The notes under the pieces were generated by a model. It saw only the letters and a list, made by a program, of their open reading frames with translations. It had not been told where the DNA came from and ran no database searches. Positions 34,630 to 42,843 of a DNA stretch of 64,000 nt are shown here, in pieces. Made by a program: the position numbers and the translations under genes. The first letter of the stretch is position 1. Each line of letters opens with the position of its first letter. The DNA comes from Chryseobacterium camelliae (GTDB taxonomy: Bacteria > Bacteroidota > Bacteroidia > Flavobacteriales > Weeksellaceae): assembly GCF_030818575.1 (NCBI RefSeq), contig NZ_JAUTAL010000001.1, forward strand, positions 1,488,001-1,552,000, given 5' to 3'.

Positions 34630-35156
34630 TGATCGCGTTTCAGGTTTTCAATATGGGCAAAATGATGGTTGCAGTGCCACACATACAAAGCAAGATAATA
34701 TCTCAGGTCATGGTCTTCCTGATGTTCAGGGTGGTGGAAAGTCCTTTCAAACTGCCGGTTGGTAAGGGTTTTCAGGAGTACATACCATCTCTGATGGGTT
34801 CCCTTGATCATTCTCATTGCGGGTTTGATGGAGATTGCGGTACTATCCTGAAGTTCTGCCCACCGTGCTTCGTCATAAGGCTTAATGGTAGGATTGTCTT
34901 CCGTGAGTGCCAGCTTAAAGCGGATAAAGCTGTTGGCATGGCTGTCTGCAAGATGGTTAATCAGCTGCCTTATCGTCCATCCTCCTTCCCGGTACTGGGT
35001 ATCCAACTGTTCGTCTGTGAAGTCTTCAATCAGGTTTTTCAGCTTTCCCGGAAAGTTCCTGATGACTCTGGTGTAATGCTCCAGTTCCGCATCTGAAATG
35101 GATGCCGGTGCGTTGAATCGCCCGATGGGAAATTTCTTATTTTCTAAATCATTCAT
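34620..35156 (-). CDS. YfiT-type bacillithiol transferase (DinB fold)
   Basis: About 178 residues from the Met at 35156 (MNDLENKKFPIGRF); an upstream in-frame Met at 35252 would add unrelated residues. The domain has GGWTIRQLINHLADSHANSF (first metal His) and YVWHCNHHFAHI (the other two), as in YfiT/BstA, a nickel- or zinc-binding family that includes bacillithiol S-transferases. It heads the four-gene overlapping operon and probably conjugates bacillithiol to electrophiles. Confidence 0.9.
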   Translation of the reverse strand: MNDLENKKFPIGRFNAPASISDAELEHYTRVIRNFPGKLKNLIEDFTDEQLDTQYREGGWTIRQLINHLADSHANSFIRFKLALTEDNPTIKPYDEARWAELQDSTAISIKPAMRMIKGTHQRWYVLLKTLTNRQFERTFHHPEHQEDHDLRYYLALYVWHCNHHFAHIENLKRDQCW

Positions 35157-35338
35157 TTTTATTGATCTTATTGCTGGTATTGAATTGTTATTTCGGCATC
35201 TCCGGCTGCAATTTTTTTGAATAAAAGAAGGACAGGCGCATATTCTTCCCAAATGGCCGATTTGTCCGATTATTCCGTTCTGGACAATTTTTTGAAGTTA
35301 GTTTTTGTAAATTTATCAAAAATTCGAGAAATCTAAAT

Positions 35339-35944
35339 ATGAAAAAAGCGTTAATCATCGTAGATGTGCAGAATGATTTCTGTGAAGGCGGTGCCCTTGC
35401 AGTTCCTGAGGCCAACCAGATCATCCCGTACATCAATCTGCTTATGGAGGAAAACGAATATGACCAGATTGTTCTTACCCAGGACTGGCATCCTGCCAAC
35501 CATAAAAGCTTTGCCAGCAATAACGGCAGAAAAGTAGGTGAAAGCATCATCCTGAACAGCATTCCGCAATTCATGTGGCCGGATCATTGTGTGCAGGGAA
35601 CCTTTGGGGCAGAATTCCATAAGGACCTGAACCGTGACAAGGTAACCCATATCATCCAGAAAGGCAAGAATCCTGAAATCGACAGCTACAGCGGATTCCA
35701 GGACAACAACCATTTTATGAAAACCGGATTGGATGATTTCCTGAAATACCATGACATCCAGCTGCTTGAAATCGTCGGGCTTGCCATGGATTATTGTGTG
35801 AAATTTACCTGCCTGGATGCTGTGGCCAACGGTTATGTCACCTGCCTTCACTTCAACGGCACCAAGGCAGTGAATGTAAAACCGGATAATGGCAGGGATG
35901 CACTGTATGAAATGATCCAGAAGGGCGTTACTGTACTGGGATAG
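35339..35944 (+). CDS. pncA: Nicotinamidase
   Basis: This 201-residue isochorismatase-fold enzyme converts nicotinamide to nicotinate for NAD salvage. The catalytic triad is D9 (IIVDVQNDF), K108 (IIQKGKNP) and C153 (MDYCVKFT), with metal ligands in QDWHPANH (D49, H51). Length is normal for bacterial PncA. It stands alone upstream of a repeat-rich gap. Confidence 0.95.
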   Translation: MKKALIIVDVQNDFCEGGALAVPEANQIIPYINLLMEENEYDQIVLTQDWHPANHKSFASNNGRKVGESIILNSIPQFMWPDHCVQGTFGAEFHKDLNRDKVTHIIQKGKNPEIDSYSGFQDNNHFMKTGLDDFLKYHDIQLLEIVGLAMDYCVKFTCLDAVANGYVTCLHFNGTKAVNVKPDNGRDALYEMIQKGVTVLG

Positions 35945-35957
35945 CCTTATTTAGTTG

Positions 35958-36026
35958 TGAGTTAAAAGTTATGAGTTATGAGTTTTTGCAATGAACATAA
36001 TTATTTAAACCTTATACAATCCTGAT
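35958..36026 (+). repeat. Dispersed repeat, copy 1
   Basis: GAGTTAAAAGTTATGAGTTATGAG followed by TTTTTGCAAT and CTTATACAAT. A second degenerate copy follows in the same orientation at 36050-36117, a third is inverted at 36201-36235, and a fourth occurs at 37443-37490. Confidence 0.7.
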
Positions 36027-36049
36027 TATCTAAAATAAGACTACGTATT

Positions 36050-36117
36050 GAGTTATGAGTTATAAGTTAAGAGTGACGATTTTTTGCAATACGGCTAATT
36101 TTTTAAACTTTGTACAG
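36050..36117 (+). repeat. Dispersed repeat, copy 2
   Basis: GAGTTATGAGTTATAAGTTAAGAG followed by TTTTTTGCAAT and ACTTTGTACAGT, a diverged direct copy of the unit at 35958. Confidence 0.65.
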
Positions 36118-36135
36118 TCATAAAAGTATAAAAAT

Positions 36136-36166
36136 AAAACCGCAGGAAATTTTCCCGCGGTTTTTT
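36136..36166. terminator. Bidirectional terminator between pncA and the pseudouridine synthase
   Basis: AACCGCAGGAA pairs with TTCCCGCGGTT (one mismatch) around a 3-base loop, with an A run before and T6 after. It serves both convergent genes. Confidence 0.8.
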
Positions 36167-36200
36167 CTATTTTGAAGTAACAATTACAAAGTGAAAGCTA

Positions 36201-36235
36201 ACTCATCACTCATAACTTTTAACTCATAACTCTTA
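36201..36235 (-). repeat. Dispersed repeat, inverted copy 3
   Basis: The complement reads TTATGAGTTAAAAGTTATGAG, matching copy 1 at 35958 almost exactly but in opposite orientation; it runs into the stop codon of the pseudouridine synthase gene. Confidence 0.7.
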
Positions 36236-37414
36236 AAGCATTTTAAGGTTATTCACCTCAAGTTCCGTTAAAATTCTCCAGTGGCCTCTCTTGATATTTT
36301 TCTTGGTAAGACCTGCAAACATCACTCTGTCCAGTGCTTCCACTTCATAGCCAAGCCTTTGGAAAATTCTTCTGATGACACGGTTCCAACCGATATGAAT
36401 TTCAATCCCGATCTCGTTTTTAGGCTTTCCTTCAATATAAGAAATCTGGTCAACGGTGGCTACCCCTTCCTCAAGACGGATCCCTTCGGAAATAGCCTTC
36501 ATATCTTCACCGGAAAGCTTTCTGTCCAGCGTTACATGGTAGATCTTTTTAATGTCGAAAGACGGGTGGGTAAGTTTCTTCGTCATATGTCCGTCATTGG
36601 TCAGCAAAATGACCCCCGTGGTGGAACGGTCCAGCCTTCCGACAGGAAATACGCGGTAAGGCGATGCATTGGCTACCAGATCCATTACTGTTTTTCTGGC
36701 CTTATCGTCTTTAGTCGTAGAAATATATCCTTTGGGCTTGTTCAGAAGGACATATACCGGTTTTTCAGGCGTAATACTTTGCCCGTCAAAAACCACACGG
36801 TCTGTCTTCTGCACCTGGTATCCCATTTCCGTCACTACCTGGCCATTTACTTCGACCAGCCCCTGTATGATCAGGTCATCCGCTTCTCTCCTGCTGCAGA
36901 TCCCGGAATTGGCGATGTATTTGTTGAGACGGATGGTATCTTTATGAAGATCCTTACTTATTTTATTCAGCTTTCTCTTCTGGATGTAAGATTTTGCACG
37001 GTCATCATCCCTATCCGTTTTACCGAAAGGTTTTTTGCCGAATTTCAGGTTGCCGCGCTCATATTTATCCCTGCTGTCGAAATCCTTACCGCCCCTTCCG
37101 CCGGATCTTGATTTCCCGAACGGCTTACGTTCTTCGCTTTTATGGGTGATATAAGATCTTTTCTCCGATTTGGATTCACCTGCTGCATCATTCTTTTCAG
37201 CGCTGTCCTGTGGCTTTTTGAAAGCTGTTTTAGGGAACTTGCTGTTGCTGCCTTTATGTTCGCTGTTTCTCTCTCCTGCTTTAGGGAAAGATTTTTTAAA
37301 CGATTTCTGTCCTGAAGAATTTCCAGACTGAGAACCACGAGAACTTTCAGAACTTTTCCTGGCTGAAATTCTTGGTCTTTTCGGTTTTTCTGAATTATTA
37401 TTGTCTCTGCTCAT
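36233..37414 (-). CDS. rRNA pseudouridine synthase (RsuA/RluB type) with long basic extension
   Basis: A 393-residue protein. Residues 1-155 are a basic, Ser/Lys/Gly/Arg-rich low-complexity extension, then an S4 domain (RLNKYIANSGICSRREADDL), then the catalytic domain with the active aspartate in PVGRLDRSTTGVILLTNDG. Known relatives isomerise one uridine in 16S or 23S rRNA. The long extension is typical of flavobacterial homologues and may add RNA contact. A -7 element lies just upstream. The stop lies against an inverted repeat copy. Confidence 0.93.
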   Translation of the reverse strand: MSRDNNNSEKPKRPRISARKSSESSRGSQSGNSSGQKSFKKSFPKAGERNSEHKGSNSKFPKTAFKKPQDSAEKNDAAGESKSEKRSYITHKSEERKPFGKSRSGGRGGKDFDSRDKYERGNLKFGKKPFGKTDRDDDRAKSYIQKRKLNKISKDLHKDTIRLNKYIANSGICSRREADDLIIQGLVEVNGQVVTEMGYQVQKTDRVVFDGQSITPEKPVYVLLNKPKGYISTTKDDKARKTVMDLVANASPYRVFPVGRLDRSTTGVILLTNDGHMTKKLTHPSFDIKKIYHVTLDRKLSGEDMKAISEGIRLEEGVATVDQISYIEGKPKNEIGIEIHIGWNRVIRRIFQRLGYEVEALDRVMFAGLTKKNIKRGHWRILTELEVNNLKML

Positions 37415-37428
37415 TCTAAAAATTTCTG

Positions 37429-37436
37429 CAAAGATA
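37429..37436 (-). promoter_or_regulatory. -7 element of the pseudouridine synthase gene
   Basis: On the minus strand TATCTTTG matches TAnnTTTG, 15 bases upstream of the ATG at 37414, which allows only a very short leader. No clear -33 TTG is seen. The dispersed repeat copy 4 lies upstream. Confidence 0.5.
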
Positions 37437-37442
37437 GTAATT

Positions 37443-37490
37443 TAGTTACGAGTTAAAAATTAAGAATCATAACTTTGTACTTTATACAAT
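37443..37490 (+). repeat. Dispersed repeat, copy 4
   Basis: TAGTTACGAGTTAAAAATTAAGAATCATAACTTTGTACTTTATACAAT resembles copies at 35958 and 36050, including the ACTTTGTAC/TATACAAT tail. It lies between the divergent pseudouridine synthase and aroB genes. Confidence 0.6.
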
Positions 37491-37515
37491 AATAATCTGA
37501 AGAAATACCGAACCC

Positions 37516-38562
37516 ATGATAACATTCTTAGATGATCATTTCTCTCAGCTGAATGATTTTCTCCTTGAAAAGTCTTTCAGTAAAATTTTTATTCTCACGG
37601 ATGAAAATGTCCACGAGTACTGCCTGCCGGTATTGCTGGGAAACCTGGATACCGACATTGCTTTTGAAATCCTTGAAATAGAACCCGGTGAGGAAATGAA
37701 AAACGTACAGACCGCCAACCAGCTTTGGGAAATCCTTACGGAAATGCAGGCGGACCGCCAGGCGCTTGTCATCAATCTCGGGGGCGGCGTTATTACGGAT
37801 ATGGGCGGATTTGTAGCGTCAACCTATAAACGGGGCATACGGTTCATCAATATCCCCACCACCCTGCTTTCCATGTGCGATGCATCCATAGGAGGCAAAA
37901 CGGGCATCGACTTGATGCATTATAAGAATATGGTGGGAACTTTTTCCTTTCCTGAACAAATTTTTGTCTATCCGAAATTTCTTGAAACCCTTCCTTTCAA
38001 AGAAGTGAGGAGCGGTTTTGCAGAAATGCTTAAACACGGTCTTATTGCCGATAAAATCCACTGGAACGAACTTACCCAGTTACCAAAGCCAGACAGTGAA
38101 TCTGTGATCCCGCACATCCAGACTTCCATGGATATCAAGCAGGAAGTGGTGAATAAAGATTTCCAGGAGAAGAATATCAGGAAAACGCTTAACTTCGGGC
38201 ATACCATAGGCCACGCTGTTGAAAGCCTTTGCCTGGAGCAGGGAAATCCTGTATTGCACGGGGAAGCCGTAGCTGCCGGTATGATTTGCGAAACCCATCT
38301 ATCGTACCTGGAAGGACTTATTTCTGAAGAAGAGTCAGGTATCATTATTGACGCTCTGAAAAAATATTATCCTTATCTGGACATCAGTGACTTCAGCGAT
38401 GATGCTGTTTTCGCGCTGTTATTTAATGATAAAAAGAACACTGACCGCAAAATCAATTTTTCATTGCTCACCAGTATAGGTTCATGCAATTTTGACTATC
38501 AATGTAGTGAAAAAATGATCAGAAAGGCATTGAAATTCTATCGTGAAATCAATACTATTTGA
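37516..38562 (+). CDS. aroB: 3-Dehydroquinate synthase
   Basis: This 348-residue enzyme makes 3-dehydroquinate from DAHP in the shikimate pathway. NLGGGVITDMGGFVASTYKR binds NAD, FINIPTTLLSMCDASIGGKTG and EMLKHGLI hold catalytic and metal residues, and FGHTIGHAVE and HGEAVAAG bring the zinc histidines. Length is normal. No gene of the same pathway is adjacent. Confidence 0.96.
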   Translation: MITFLDDHFSQLNDFLLEKSFSKIFILTDENVHEYCLPVLLGNLDTDIAFEILEIEPGEEMKNVQTANQLWEILTEMQADRQALVINLGGGVITDMGGFVASTYKRGIRFINIPTTLLSMCDASIGGKTGIDLMHYKNMVGTFSFPEQIFVYPKFLETLPFKEVRSGFAEMLKHGLIADKIHWNELTQLPKPDSESVIPHIQTSMDIKQEVVNKDFQEKNIRKTLNFGHTIGHAVESLCLEQGNPVLHGEAVAAGMICETHLSYLEGLISEEESGIIIDALKKYYPYLDISDFSDDAVFALLFNDKKNTDRKINFSLLTSIGSCNFDYQCSEKMIRKALKFYREINTI

Positions 38563-38710
38563 TGTTTTAAAACATAAAAATCATCAAAAACTGAATTTAC
38601 CTCCAATATAAAGGTTTCATATATAACTATTTAATTTTCAGTCATTTAAATTTAAATTATTTTATATTTCAAGCTCAAAACAACGTGATATTTATCATGA
38701 AAACCTATTT

Positions 38711-38727
38711 TGGCAAGCAATTTGAAA
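38711..38727 (+). promoter_or_regulatory. Sigma-54-like promoter of the first porin gene
   Basis: TTGGCAAGCAATTTGAA has GG-N10-GA, close to the -24/-12 sigma-54 pattern (GG-N10-GC), with one mismatch in the -12 GC. It lies about 75 bases upstream of the ATG at 38801 and closely resembles the site before the second porin gene. Confidence 0.5.
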
Positions 38728-38800
38728 GATACTGTTCGTCCAAAAGGACAAGAGTAGAATTTAAAATTAGAGAAATAGTAAATATTAAAAAATTTAGGTC

Positions 38801-39445
38801 ATGAAAAAATTAATTTTAGGATTAGCTATTACAGCTGGATCTTTAGCATTTGCTCAAACAACATCTACATCTTCAACAGGTTCCGCAACATTCGGTATTA
38901 AAGCGGGAATGAACGTTTCCTCTCTGTCTGACGGTGCAGATTTAAGTGATTCAAAATCTAAAATCGGATTTAACGCAGGTGTTTTTGCAAATATACCATT
39001 AGCAAGCTCATTCAGCTTACAGCCAGAGGTTATCTATAATGATCTTGGATCAAAGGTAACAAGAGAAGGTAATGTTCTAGGAAATACATATAAAGCAGAA
39101 TATTCCAGAAATTTAGGTTATATTGCTGTTCCTGTAATGTTCCAGTATAATGCAACTCCAGAATTCTATCTTGAAGCAGGTCCGGAATTTGGTTTCTTGG
39201 TAAGTGCAAAAGATAAGATGAAGAGCACTGTTAATAACAGTTCAAACACACAATTTGCATCTTTAAATAAAAACGACTTCCAAACTTTCAATTTTGGTAT
39301 TGGAATTGGTGCAGGATATTATTTTATTCCAAATTTAGGAGTTACCTTACGATATACAGCAGGTCTTACCGATATTTACAAGAACAATAACGGTGACTCT
39401 GTGAAAAACAATGTATTCCAAGTTGGTTTAGCTTATAAATTCTAA
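38801..39445 (+). CDS. Porin-family outer membrane beta-barrel protein (1)
   Basis: A 214-residue protein with a signal peptide (MKKLILGLAITAGSLAFAQ) and a PF13568-type barrel: FGIKAGMNVSSL, KIGFNAGVFANIPL, FSLQPEVIYNDLGSK, YIAVPVMFQY, FYLEAGPEFGFL, and a C-terminal aromatic residue (FQVGLAYKF). It is an outer membrane protein with about eight strands. The next gene is a paralogue with the same strand order. Confidence 0.92.
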   Translation: MKKLILGLAITAGSLAFAQTTSTSSTGSATFGIKAGMNVSSLSDGADLSDSKSKIGFNAGVFANIPLASSFSLQPEVIYNDLGSKVTREGNVLGNTYKAEYSRNLGYIAVPVMFQYNATPEFYLEAGPEFGFLVSAKDKMKSTVNNSSNTQFASLNKNDFQTFNFGIGIGAGYYFIPNLGVTLRYTAGLTDIYKNNNGDSVKNNVFQVGLAYKF

Positions 39446-39480
39446 TTGCTGAGCAAGAACAAAGAATTTTGATTTCAATA

Positions 39481-39514
39481 AGGCTCAGGTTTATTCGTAA
39501 GCCTGGGCTTTTTT
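39481..39514 (+). terminator. Terminator after porin gene 1
   Basis: AGGCTCAGG pairs with CCTGGGCTT (with G-U pairs) around a 12-base loop, followed by six Ts. It lies between the two porin genes, so they are separate transcripts. Confidence 0.7.
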
Positions 39515-39595
39515 CTAAAATACATAAAATGCAGGGCATAACAATAACTGGTTAATTTCTTATAAAAATCTTAAAAAGCTCATTCAGAACGCATT

Positions 39596-39611
39596 TTGGC
39601 AAGTGTTTTGC
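39596..39611 (+). promoter_or_regulatory. Sigma-54-like promoter of the second porin gene
   Basis: TTGGCAAGTGTTTTGC has the exact sigma-54 spacing GG-N10-GC (GG at 39598-39599, GC at 39610-39611), with consensus-like TTGGCA and TTGC cores. The predicted transcript start is about 50 bases before the ATG at 39675. Confidence 0.6.
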
Positions 39612-39674
39612 AAAATACATCCAGTGTGATTGAAATATCACGCATTTCAAATAGTAAAATTTAAACGTAAAATT

Positions 39675-40388
39675 ATGAAGAAGTTATTTCTAGGACTGGC
39701 TGTCATAGCCGGTGCTTTTACCTATGCACAGGAAACAACAACGACTACGGTAGCCGTTATGTCTACCCTGAAAGAAAAAGAGCCGGTAAGATTCGGTATT
39801 AAAGGAGCAGCGAACGCTTCTCAGTTCAGTGAACAGCAACTGAATACCAAAAATCAGAAGTTAGGATTTAATGCAGGTGTTTTCGTTAATATTCCCCTGT
39901 CAACAAAATTCGCATTACAGCCCGAGGTTTTATACAACCAGATAGGCGCAAAAAGCGTTCTTAGTTCCTCAGAAGTACAAACCGGAAACACTACGGTAAA
40001 AACAGAACAGAACGTAAGCACTACCCTGAATTACATTTCAGTACCATTGATGGTTCATTTCAGACCTACAGAAAACTTCTATTTTGAAGCAGGCCCTGAA
40101 TTCAGTTATTTCATTGATGGTAAAGATAAGGGAGAATCCATAGTTTCATCTACTACAAATGGAACAACATCAACGCAGATTCAATCAGCTTCAAGGGACA
40201 TTGATAAGGATGCGATCCAGCGTTTTAACTTCGGTTTAGGACTTGGTCTCGGATATTACTTCACCGATCACTTAGGCATTAATGCACGATATGTGAACAG
40301 TCTTACCCATATCTATAAAGATACTCCTGTAGGACAGAACCCAAATACCAACAGAGTATTCCAGTTAGGACTAAATTATAAGTTCTAA
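39675..40388 (+). CDS. Porin-family outer membrane beta-barrel protein (2)
   Basis: A 237-residue protein from the Met at 39675 (MKKLFLGLAVIAGAFTYAQ is a signal peptide); an upstream in-frame Met at 39630 would add 15 unmatched residues. The barrel matches porin 1: FGIKGAANASQF, KLGFNAGVFVNIPL, FALQPEVLYNQIGAK, FYFEAGPEFSYFI and a C-terminal FQLGLNYKF. The paralogue carries longer loops. It is a recent-looking tandem duplicate with a similar upstream element. Confidence 0.92.
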   Translation: MKKLFLGLAVIAGAFTYAQETTTTTVAVMSTLKEKEPVRFGIKGAANASQFSEQQLNTKNQKLGFNAGVFVNIPLSTKFALQPEVLYNQIGAKSVLSSSEVQTGNTTVKTEQNVSTTLNYISVPLMVHFRPTENFYFEAGPEFSYFIDGKDKGESIVSSTTNGTTSTQIQSASRDIDKDAIQRFNFGLGLGLGYYFTDHLGINARYVNSLTHIYKDTPVGQNPNTNRVFQLGLNYKF

Positions 40389-40418
40389 TTTTAACAGATA
40401 CCCAATTAACCTTTTATA

Positions 40419-40454
40419 AAAATCCGGATCTGCATGTTTGCAGATCCGGATTTT
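40419..40454. terminator. Strong bidirectional terminator between porin 2 and purF
   Basis: AAAATCCGGATCTGCA pairs perfectly with TGCAGATCCGGATTTT (16 bp) around a TGTT loop, ending in A and T runs on the two sides. It serves the convergent porin and purF genes. Confidence 0.9.
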
Positions 40455-40484
40455 AATTATGTTCAGCGGGCTGAAAATCTGGCC

Positions 40485-41978
40485 TTAAAAAAGTTCGATC
40501 TCCTCGCCTTTTGCTACAGGATATTGTTCTGTAAAGCATCCGAAGCAGTGATCTGAAGATCCTAAAATTTCCTTCAGGTTATCCGTACTCAGGAATTCCA
40601 GGGAATCAACCCCAAGATAATCTCTGAGCTCCTCCGTTGTCATATTGGCGGAAATAAGATCATCTTTTGAAGGTGTATCAATTCCAAGGTAACATGGCGC
40701 AATAATAGGCGGGGATACGCTTCTGAAGTGAATTTCCTTTACTCCCGCCTCCTTAAGGATTTTTACAAGCCTCTTGGAAGTGGTCCCTCGTACAATGGAA
40801 TCATCAATAATAACTACCCTTTTGTCTTTAATTTCAGAAATAATAGGATTCAGCTTAAGGTTTACTACCCTCTCCCTCATTTCCTGGGTCGGAACAATAA
40901 AGCTCCTTCCGATATACCTATTTTTAATTAAGACAGGACGGAAAGGTATCCCTGATGCTTTCGAAAAACCGATCGCAGCCGGAACACCGGAATCCGGAAC
41001 CCCAATAACGACATCGGCTTCTACCGGTGCCTGTTCCCAGATTTTCTCTCCGGATTTCTCCCTGATCTCATATACATTGATATTTTCCAGTGTAGAATCG
41101 GGTCTTGCAAAATAAATGTATTCAAAAGAACATATCCTTTGCTTTCCTTTTTCGCTTACCATATACGAATGCAGCTTACCAGGCTCATTTTCATTGGTAT
41201 AAATGATTTCTCCAGGTAAAATATCACGTACATACTGTGCTCCTACGGCATCCAATGCTACGGATTCCGAAGCCACAACATATGATTTCTCATCAATAGC
41301 TCCCAAAACCAAAGGACGGATGCCATTGAAATCCCTGAATGCAAAAAACTTATTCCTCGTCATTCCTACTACAGAATAAGCACCCTGGATTTTTTCCATA
41401 GTGATCTTGATTGCAGCCCGAAGTCCAAGGTCAAGGTTTTTCTGGATCAGCCTCAGGATAACCTCAGAGTCTGACGTAGCCCGGAAGACAACACCTTCCG
41501 CTTCCAGCTCCGCCTTCAGTTCTTTGGCGTTCGTAAGGTTTCCGTTATGGGCAATAGAAAGGATAATCTGGTCGTATTCGTTCTTGGCAAAGAACGGCTG
41601 GAAATTATATTTCTTTTTATCTCCTGCCGTGGTATACCTTGTGTGTCCGATCGCAGAGTTACCCATATAAGCTTCAGGGTCCTGAATTTCTTTATAAACG
41701 TCCAATACAAGACCTTCATCTTTCAGGTTGCTGATTCTTCCGTTCTTTAATACCGAAATACCACAGGCTTCCTGTCCTCTGTGCTGCAGCGCAAAGAGCC
41801 CGAATTGGGAAAGGGAAAATGTATCAAGATCATTATCCGAATACATTCCGAAGATCCCGCATTCTTCATTAGGTGCATCCAGTCTTTCCTCTTCCTGGGT
41901 CCTGAAAAGATTCCGTCCGTAAGGATGATCTTTAAACTGTTTTAAATATTCACTTTTATGAATGTCTAAACTTTCCAT
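40485..41978 (-). CDS. purF: Amidophosphoribosyltransferase
   Basis: PurF (497 residues) makes phosphoribosylamine from PRPP and glutamine, the first step of purine synthesis. The catalytic N-terminal cysteine is C40 in NEECGIFGMYS, so a 39-residue propeptide must be removed; no later Met precedes C40. The [4Fe-4S] cysteines of the Bacillus-type enzyme are present: C in QRICSFEY, APCYLG and CFGC. The PRPP loop VVIIDDSIVRGTTS is intact. It lies about 130 bases after purC, possibly with its own promoter. Confidence 0.95.
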   Translation of the reverse strand: MESLDIHKSEYLKQFKDHPYGRNLFRTQEEERLDAPNEECGIFGMYSDNDLDTFSLSQFGLFALQHRGQEACGISVLKNGRISNLKDEGLVLDVYKEIQDPEAYMGNSAIGHTRYTTAGDKKKYNFQPFFAKNEYDQIILSIAHNGNLTNAKELKAELEAEGVVFRATSDSEVILRLIQKNLDLGLRAAIKITMEKIQGAYSVVGMTRNKFFAFRDFNGIRPLVLGAIDEKSYVVASESVALDAVGAQYVRDILPGEIIYTNENEPGKLHSYMVSEKGKQRICSFEYIYFARPDSTLENINVYEIREKSGEKIWEQAPVEADVVIGVPDSGVPAAIGFSKASGIPFRPVLIKNRYIGRSFIVPTQEMRERVVNLKLNPIISEIKDKRVVIIDDSIVRGTTSKRLVKILKEAGVKEIHFRSVSPPIIAPCYLGIDTPSKDDLISANMTTEELRDYLGVDSLEFLSTDNLKEILGSSDHCFGCFTEQYPVAKGEEIELF

Positions 41979-42035
41979 TTTTTCTATATGTTAGAAGTTA
42001 GGTATTAGATGCCTGAATGGCGGCTAAGTTAACTT

Positions 42036-42043
42036 CAAATTTA
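42036..42043 (-). promoter_or_regulatory. Possible -7 element of purF
   Basis: On the minus strand TAAATTTG matches TAnnTTTG, about 58 bases before the ATG at 41978. There is no clear -33 partner, and purF may instead be read through from purC. Confidence 0.35.
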
Positions 42044-42108
42044 ATTTTGTTTGATGAACAGGTCTGTTCCACGCTGAAAGATCACCCGTATATCTGTATA
42101 ATGCTGAA

Positions 42109-42831
42109 TTACTGAGCCAGTAAATTTTTCAGCCTGTTGTAAATCTCCACATAGGCTTCCGTTACTTCACCAAGATCTCTTCTGAAGCGGTCTTTGTCAA
42201 GTTTCTTCATAGTGTCTTTATCCCATAGCCTGCATGTATCCGGAGAAATTTCATCAGCAAGGATGATCTGCCCGTCTGAAGTTTTACCCAATTCGATTTT
42301 AAAATCTACCAGGATGATGTTGATCTTGTCAAAAAGATCGATCAGGATTTCATTGATCTGTCCGGTAAGTTTATACATCTCGTCAAGCTCTTCATAAGTA
42401 GCGGCACCCAGGAAAACCGCATGGTGGTCATTGATCAGCGGATCGCCCAATTCATCTTTCTTGTAGCAGATATCGAATATGGTTACCGGAGATTTGATTC
42501 CTTCTTCCACACCCAGTCTTTGGGCCATGCTTCCGGCAGAATAATTTCTTACCACCATTTCCAATGGAATGATAGATACTTTCTTTACCAGCTGCTCCCT
42601 TTCATCAAGCTGCTTTATGAAATGGGTTTTAACTCCTTTGGCATTTAAGTATTCAAAAATCAAAGTCGTGATGGCATTATTCATTTCCCCTTTCAGATCC
42701 ACCTGTCCTTTCTTCTGAGCGTTAAATGCTGTAGCATCATCTTTGAAGCGTACGATTACTTCATCAGGATTATCAGTAGCAAATACCTGTTTTGCCTTAC
42801 CTTCATACAACATTTCTTTTTTTTGACTCAT
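42109..42831 (-). CDS. purC: SAICAR synthetase
   Basis: PurC (240 residues) joins CAIR and aspartate to give SAICAR in purine synthesis. [15 protein letters not shown] carries the ATP-binding start, [13 protein letters not shown] and [14 protein letters not shown] the nucleotide site, and [13 protein letters not shown] the metal and aspartate site. Length is typical of single-domain bacterial PurC. It is followed by purF in the same direction. Confidence 0.96.
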   Translation of the reverse strand: MSQKKEMLYEGKAKQVFATDNPDEVIVRFKDDATAFNAQKKGQVDLKGEMNNAITTLIFEYLNAKGVKTHFIKQLDEREQLVKKVSIIPLEMVVRNYSAGSMAQRLGVEEGIKSPVTIFDICYKKDELGDPLINDHHAVFLGAATYEELDEMYKLTGQINEILIDLFDKINIILVDFKIELGKTSDGQIILADEISPDTCRLWDKDTMKKLDKDRFRRDLGEVTEAYVEIYNRLKNLLAQ

Positions 42832-42843
42832 AATTTTACTTTT

